From NCBI GenBank assembly GCA_003019535.1, contig NEXG01000026.1:173-35889 (forward strand): a DNA stretch of 35,717 bases, written 5' to 3'. The DNA is from Candidatus Marsarchaeota G2 archaeon ECH_B_1. GTDB lineage: Archaea; Thermoproteota; Thermoprotei_A; Marsarchaeales; Marsarchaeaceae. Positions 31,859-35,717 of this stretch are shown one piece after another (within the stretch, counting starts at the first letter, position 1; every line of letters starts with the position of its first letter). A model generated the notes under the pieces. The model did no database searches and had not been told where the DNA came from. It saw only the letters and a list, made by a program, of their open reading frames with translations. The position numbers and the translations under genes are program-made.

Positions 31859-33706
31859 TCAGCTCTCGGTGTCCCTTAAGCCCCCTCTTGATCGTGAGGC
31901 CTTGTTGATTTCTTCGGCTGCGACGATTAGCCCCATGTGGCTGAACGCCTGTGGGAAGTTGCCAAGCGCTGAACCCGTGTCTGGGTCTACTTCCTCAGAG
32001 AACAGGCCAAGATGGTTTGCATACTTGAGTAGCTTTGAGAAAACTCTGCGTGCCTCCCTCAAGCGACCCATCCTCGCGAGGCTTGCAGCAAGCCAGAAGC
32101 TGCAAACCAAGAAACACCCCTCCCTACCCCTTAAGCCGTCTTCAACCCTATATCGGTAGAGAAGCACGCCTCGGCCAAGCTCCTTCATGGTGGAGTCCAC
32201 AGTAGACTTGAACCTTTCATCTTTGGCTGATATAAAGCCCACTAGGGGCATGAGCAGGTTCGCGGCGTCGAGCTCATCCGATTCATAGTCCATTTTGAAA
32301 GCCTTCTTACGACCGCTCCAACCCTTCTCTAATACTTCATCTCTTATCTTCATCATGACCCCCTTCCAAGCCGCGGCGTCTTCGGGATGGCCAAGGTAGA
32401 GTGCTATGCGGGAGGCTCGGTCGAGCGCAATATAACACCACACCTTGGAGTACACGAAGTGGCGCAGCCTATCCCTGAACTCCCAGATGCCGTTTCCGGG
32501 TTTGGGCCAGTTCTCAACCACCAGATTGGCAAGAGGTTTCACAAATCTATAATACGTTTCGTGGCTCACACCTTTACCGTGTTTAGCTGAAAAGTAGAGT
32601 GCGTCGAGGATTGTGCCGTAAACGTCCTGCTGAAACTGCTTCGACGCTGCGTTACCCACCCTGACGGGACCGCTACCCATGTAGCCCTCCAAGTGTTCGA
32701 GGATCTCTTCCGGTATGTGCGCCTCGCCTCTTACAGTATAGAGGGGTTGGAGCTGCAGGTCGAGCGCAGGGTTGTTCTCTATGAGCCAGTGGAGGTACTG
32801 CTCCCCCATCCCCCTTACCCCGAGCACATGGAACGCCCAAAGCGAGAAGGCCGAGTCACGTATCCAGCTGAAGCGGTAATCCCAGTTACGCTCACCCCCC
32901 ACGGCCTCAGGTAGCGATGTTGTTGGGGCTGCGACTATGGCGCCCGTGGGCATATAGGTGAGCAGGTTGAGGGTTAGCGCGGAGCGCACAACCTGCTTGC
33001 GCCACGCCCCACTGTACTTTAACTCGCCCACCCAATCCCTCCAGAACCTCTTCGTCTCACGAAGCTTCTCCGCAGTCTCATACTCCCCGACTGCACGTGG
33101 CTCGGCCTCACCGTAGCTCAAAACGAACACCTCCCTATCCCCCTTCTCGAGGGGAGCCGTGAACTTCACACCGCCCTGACCCACACCCTCCAGTCTGCGG
33201 GTTGATGACAAAACGAGCTCATCAGTGTGAGTCCTCACACTAACACCCGAGCGGTGAACTCGAAGATCCATATTGGCGGTGTGTCGAGCGTATCCGGGAC
33301 GCGGCTGAAAGTCGAAGATGAGCTTCGCTGAGCCCCTAACACACCTCACAATCCTATGAATCTCGGGCAGAGCCTTCAAATACTCATCCTCGACAATGGG
33401 CATAAAATCCGTCACCTCTACCGTATAATCCGAATTATAATAGCGTGTCAACAGAACGTTCGTGTCCTCAACATACCTCTGCCTGACGTAACCCTCACCC
33501 ATCGGTCTAATCAACCAGTGCCCACCCTTCTCCCAGTCGAGAATCGAAGCGAAAACACTCGCAGAATCAAAGTCGGGGAGACAGCACCAGTCGATCGACC
33601 CATCATATGAAACCAAGCACACAGTCCTCTTGTTACCAATCACCCCGTAGCTCTCAATCGGCTTATACCTGGAGCCAATCGGGAACGCCAAAACACCCTT
33701 ATCCAA
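31859..33706 (-). CDS. Glycoside hydrolase family 15 (glucoamylase/trehalase-like)
   Basis: This 615-residue two-domain enzyme has an N-terminal beta-sandwich (residues 1-225: YGVIGNKRTVCLVSYDGSID) and a C-terminal (alpha/alpha)6 barrel. The barrel contains the family sequences EAVGGERNWDYRFSWIRDSAF, the probable catalytic acid Glu409 in NGIWEFRDR and the probable base in LGLFSEEVDP (about 571). Related archaeal GH15 enzymes hydrolyse starch-type glucans or trehalose; this layout matches the archaeal trehalase/glucoamylase type. No signal peptide is seen, so it acts in the cytoplasm, possibly in turnover of storage sugars. It starts with TTG behind GAGGGTG. It is monocistronic as far as seen. 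Confidence 0.93.
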   Translation of the reverse strand: MDKGVLAFPIGSRYKPIESYGVIGNKRTVCLVSYDGSIDWCCLPDFDSASVFASILDWEKGGHWLIRPMGEGYVRQRYVEDTNVLLTRYYNSDYTVEVTDFMPIVEDEYLKALPEIHRIVRCVRGSAKLIFDFQPRPGYARHTANMDLRVHRSGVSVRTHTDELVLSSTRRLEGVGQGGVKFTAPLEKGDREVFVLSYGEAEPRAVGEYETAEKLRETKRFWRDWVGELKYSGAWRKQVVRSALTLNLLTYMPTGAIVAAPTTSLPEAVGGERNWDYRFSWIRDSAFSLWAFHVLGVRGMGEQYLHWLIENNPALDLQLQPLYTVRGEAHIPEEILEHLEGYMGSGPVRVGNAASKQFQQDVYGTILDALYFSAKHGKGVSHETYYRFVKPLANLVVENWPKPGNGIWEFRDRLRHFVYSKVWCYIALDRASRIALYLGHPEDAAAWKGVMMKIRDEVLEKGWSGRKKAFKMDYESDELDAANLLMPLVGFISAKDERFKSTVDSTMKELGRGVLLYRYRVEDGLRGREGCFLVCSFWLAASLARMGRLREARRVFSKLLKYANHLGLFSEEVDPDTGSALGNFPQAFSHMGLIVAAEEINKASRSRGGLRDTES

Positions 33707-33924
33707 CAGTGCACACCCTCAACCAAGCATGAATCAGACCGTTGTGATATGAGCCTTATGCGTACTCTTAGGGGTGAAACCCAGCTGGAAAAGTAACTAC
33801 ATCTTCGATCCATACTAGGAGTCTTGGAGCGTGGAGCGCACACTTGGCAGGGGCGCTCACAAAGTGTTGGGTCTGCTCTGACACCGCCTGCGTGCGTCCC
33901 CCTAAACGCTGGTCACCGCATAAG

Positions 33925-35388
33925 CTATGCTGATGCGTTGATTGATGGTGGGTCTTCGGAATTTTGGGCGTCACCCATTCTTCCCCGTCTGGGCAGCCAT
34001 CTGTAGGCTAGGGGGATCAACGCCAAGGTGTTGAGCACGGCGAGCACTATGAATGTTGTGTGCATAGCCTTAGAGAATATCTGGAGGTTTAGACCTCCAG
34101 GCACGGCTACCCCTGCGAATATGAGTTCTAGACTATTCCTAGGAATAAGTGAAGCCATGATTACGAACGATATGCTTATGCTGAGAAGCGAGCCCACGTT
34201 GAAGAGCAGTGAGGCCATACCCGAAGCCACACCACGCCTCGGAGGGGGTACAGAGTTCATGAGGCTTGCGAGGTTAGGGGCGGCGAACATTCCACCGCCT
34301 ATGCCTCCTATCACCATTGGTGCGGCTATGTATACGTATCCAGCTCCAGCGGGTAGCAGCGCGAACCAGAACAGGGAGGCTGAACCGAGGAGTACGCCGG
34401 CTATCACGAATAGTCTGGGGCCATACTTATCTGATAGCGCACCGCTGAGTGGTCCAGCGCTCACAAAGGCTAGGGAGAAGGGTATCAAGTCCACCCCCGC
34501 CTGCAGTGCAGAGTAGAGCAGGGCTCCCTGGAAGTAGAGCACGAGTATCAGTGAGAGGCCACCCCGAGCTACGGCGTTGAGCAGATTAGAGAAGGCGGCG
34601 CCCGAGAACTCTCTTATCCTGAATAGTTTGAGGTCCATCATCGGGTGAAAAGCCCTCAACTCCACTAGTGGGAAGAGAGCTAGGAGCACTAAACCCGCAG
34701 CCATCAGTGCGTCATACAGGGGGTTGAAGCCGTCCAAGGCGCCTATCGTTGAGCCAAGAAGAAAGAAACCCAGACCGGGGCCGAACAAAGCGTTGCCGTA
34801 GTAGTCTACGCGTTCGGTTCGCTGTGGCTGACTGAGTTCCCTCAGCCTCATGTAGGCCCAAACCGTAGCGAAGCCCCCCGGCAATATGTTCACCCAGAAA
34901 ATCGAGCGCCAGCCCAAAGTGGAGGTCAACACGCCGCCGAGCACTAGAGCCAGAATCGAGCCAGCTATCCCCACAACCTGGTTTATCCCTATGGCTCTCC
35001 CACGCTCGTTCACGGGGAAGGCGTCGGTTATTATGGCGCTGTTGTTAGCGAAGATAAGCGCGCCCCCCAGACCCTGAATCATCCTGAACACCACGAGGCT
35101 CGACCCACTCCAAGCCGCGCTGCACAGCGCTGAGCCCGCTGTGAACACCGCGAATCCCAGGTTGTATAGACGCACCCTACCAAACATGTCCGCGAGCCTG
35201 CCCAAAGTGAGAAGCATGGTGGCGGACACTATGCTGTAACCCATGATAAGCCAGACCGCGTCGAAGGGTGTGGTTCCCCTAAGTGTCCGCACAATCGTGG
35301 GTAGTGAGATCACCACGATGTTCGAGTCCAAGAAGGCCATAAAGGATGCGATAGTGGTGTTCATGAGCACAGTGTACTTATACTGCAT
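33925..35388 (-). CDS. MFS transporter, DHA2 (EmrB/QacA) 14-TM type
   Basis: This is a multidrug-type major facilitator of about 487 residues. The DHA2 hallmarks are present: LDSNIVVISLPTI in TM1 (motif D1), GRLADMFGRVRLYNLGF between TM2 and TM3 (motif A), and FRMIQGLGGALIFANN in TM4. Downstream are IGINQVVGIAGSILALVLGGVL in TM5 (motif C) and LGWRSIFWVNILPGG. About 14 hydrophobic segments are seen, as in this class. I chose the ATG at 35388 (MQYKYTVLMNTTIASF) because the 27 codons before it are not homologous. A TATA-like TTCTTATAC lies about 37 nt upstream. It probably exports drugs or metabolites with protons. There is no adjacent regulator. Confidence 0.9.
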   Translation of the reverse strand: MQYKYTVLMNTTIASFMAFLDSNIVVISLPTIVRTLRGTTPFDAVWLIMGYSIVSATMLLTLGRLADMFGRVRLYNLGFAVFTAGSALCSAAWSGSSLVVFRMIQGLGGALIFANNSAIITDAFPVNERGRAIGINQVVGIAGSILALVLGGVLTSTLGWRSIFWVNILPGGFATVWAYMRLRELSQPQRTERVDYYGNALFGPGLGFFLLGSTIGALDGFNPLYDALMAAGLVLLALFPLVELRAFHPMMDLKLFRIREFSGAAFSNLLNAVARGGLSLILVLYFQGALLYSALQAGVDLIPFSLAFVSAGPLSGALSDKYGPRLFVIAGVLLGSASLFWFALLPAGAGYVYIAAPMVIGGIGGGMFAAPNLASLMNSVPPPRRGVASGMASLLFNVGSLLSISISFVIMASLIPRNSLELIFAGVAVPGGLNLQIFSKAMHTTFIVLAVLNTLALIPLAYRWLPRRGRMGDAQNSEDPPSINASA

Positions 35389-35554
35389 TGAAACAACGCA
35401 CACACAACGCTTAGCCGTGGTATAAGAATTAGGATGAATCCACTTAGGGAAGCCCACCCTCCCCCACATTTTCTGTGCTTAGCATGTTAGGGCTCACACA
35501 CCCATAACCTAGGGGAAGCGCACGCCGTAGTCAGCGGTTCCAGAATAGATTAGG

Positions 35555-35561
35555 TTTATAT
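35555..35561 (+). promoter_or_regulatory. TATA-like box of an unidentified transcript at the right edge
   Basis: TTTATAT would place a start near 35585. Downstream sequence is G-rich and does not encode a clear protein; it may be the start of an RNA gene cut by the window edge. Confidence 0.4.
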
Positions 35562-35567
35562 GGATTT

Positions 35568-35586
35568 CCGGATTTGAGTGATCCGG
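35568..35586. repeat. Perfect palindrome just downstream of the edge promoter
   Basis: CCGGAT at 35568-35573 and ATCCGG at 35581-35586 form a 6-bp inverted repeat with a 7-nt gap. It overlaps the expected transcription start (near 35585), the position of a repressor operator. The same CCGGAT core occurs in the big hairpin at 21250-21317. Confidence 0.45.
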
Positions 35587-35717
35587 TTGTGCATGGGCAG
35601 TAGGGTGAGTGGTAGCAGAGACCCAAGACCTCCGCTGGCTGGCTGAGGGAGGGGTACACGCACACACATGGGGGGAGGAGGGTGAGGCTGACTGAGGATG
35701 GATTGGAGGGCGCTCCC
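35587..35717 (+). other. Unassigned G-rich edge sequence
   Basis: The last 130 nt are purine-rich (GGGGGGAGGAGGG near 35670) with only short open frames. They could be the start of a structured RNA gene or a leader; no family could be recognised. Confidence 0.3.

Noticed and set aside
34028-34516. 162-codon plus-strand frame opposite the MFS transporter
   Set aside because: Antisense shadow of a gene with clear MFS motifs.
1-35717. CRISPR arrays, rRNA genes and tRNA genes
   Set aside because: No regularly spaced direct repeats, and no conserved rRNA or complete tRNA pattern was seen by eye on either strand; a covariance search would be more sensitive.

Overview
The window looks archaeal, most plausibly from a thermophilic Thermoproteota/Nitrososphaeria-type lineage (Aigarchaeota/Caldiarchaeales-like). 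The placement is inferred from gene content and was not tested by a tree. Supporting points are A/T-rich TATA-like boxes 25-28 nt upstream of start codons (leaderless mRNAs), many TTG and GTG starts, a PCNA-type sliding clamp, a ComA-like phosphosulfolactate synthase, a CYP119-like P450, an archaeal GH15 glucoamylase/trehalase and many small zinc-ribbon proteins. No rRNA, tRNA or CRISPR array was recognised.

Left part (1-4.7 kb): a C-terminally short M48 (HtpX-like) protease, a PadR regulator, and a divergent FAS1-domain plus MMPL/RND transporter operon. Next (4.9-9.2 kb) is a membrane-stress-like set: a coiled-coil gene broken by a frameshift, an SPFH/YdjI-like protein with C-terminal zinc ribbons, and a chimeric ORF in which a zinc-ribbon protein runs in frame into the C-terminal half of a LivM permease. 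It is followed by LivG and LivF ATPases; the binding protein, LivH and the N-terminal half of LivM are absent.

Middle part (9.2-19.8 kb): an SsnA/TrzN-like amidohydrolase and an M29-like metalloprotein (a possible nitrogen-compound catabolic pair fed by the Liv transporter), a threonine-synthase-like PLP enzyme, a zinc-ribbon multi-pass protein, an APC permease translationally coupled to an acetamidase/formamidase, and an ABC exporter operon with a membrane protein and a winged-helix regulator.

Right-middle (20-27 kb): an acidic hypothetical protein, a 50-residue zinc-ribbon gene, a large hairpin upstream of a phenylacetate-CoA-ligase-like gene, and then a minus-strand operon (5-formyl-THF cyclo-ligase-like, APH-type kinase, family-2 glycosyltransferase). 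The glycosyltransferase carries a frameshift and is interrupted by a TnpB element. That TnpB has lost the third RuvC acidic residue (Gln in place of Asp), so it is probably nuclease-dead. It is the most interesting object here.

Right part (27-35.7 kb): the P450 with a DUF998 membrane protein, the PCNA-like clamp, a zinc-ribbon/LURP-one-like protein, the ComA-like enzyme, the GH15 enzyme, a 14-TM drug transporter, and a terminal stretch with a promoter-like box and a palindrome. Three frameshifted or truncated genes, one chimera and one insertion in 35 kb indicate either real genome decay or assembly/sequencing error in a metagenome-derived contig; the sequence alone cannot decide.
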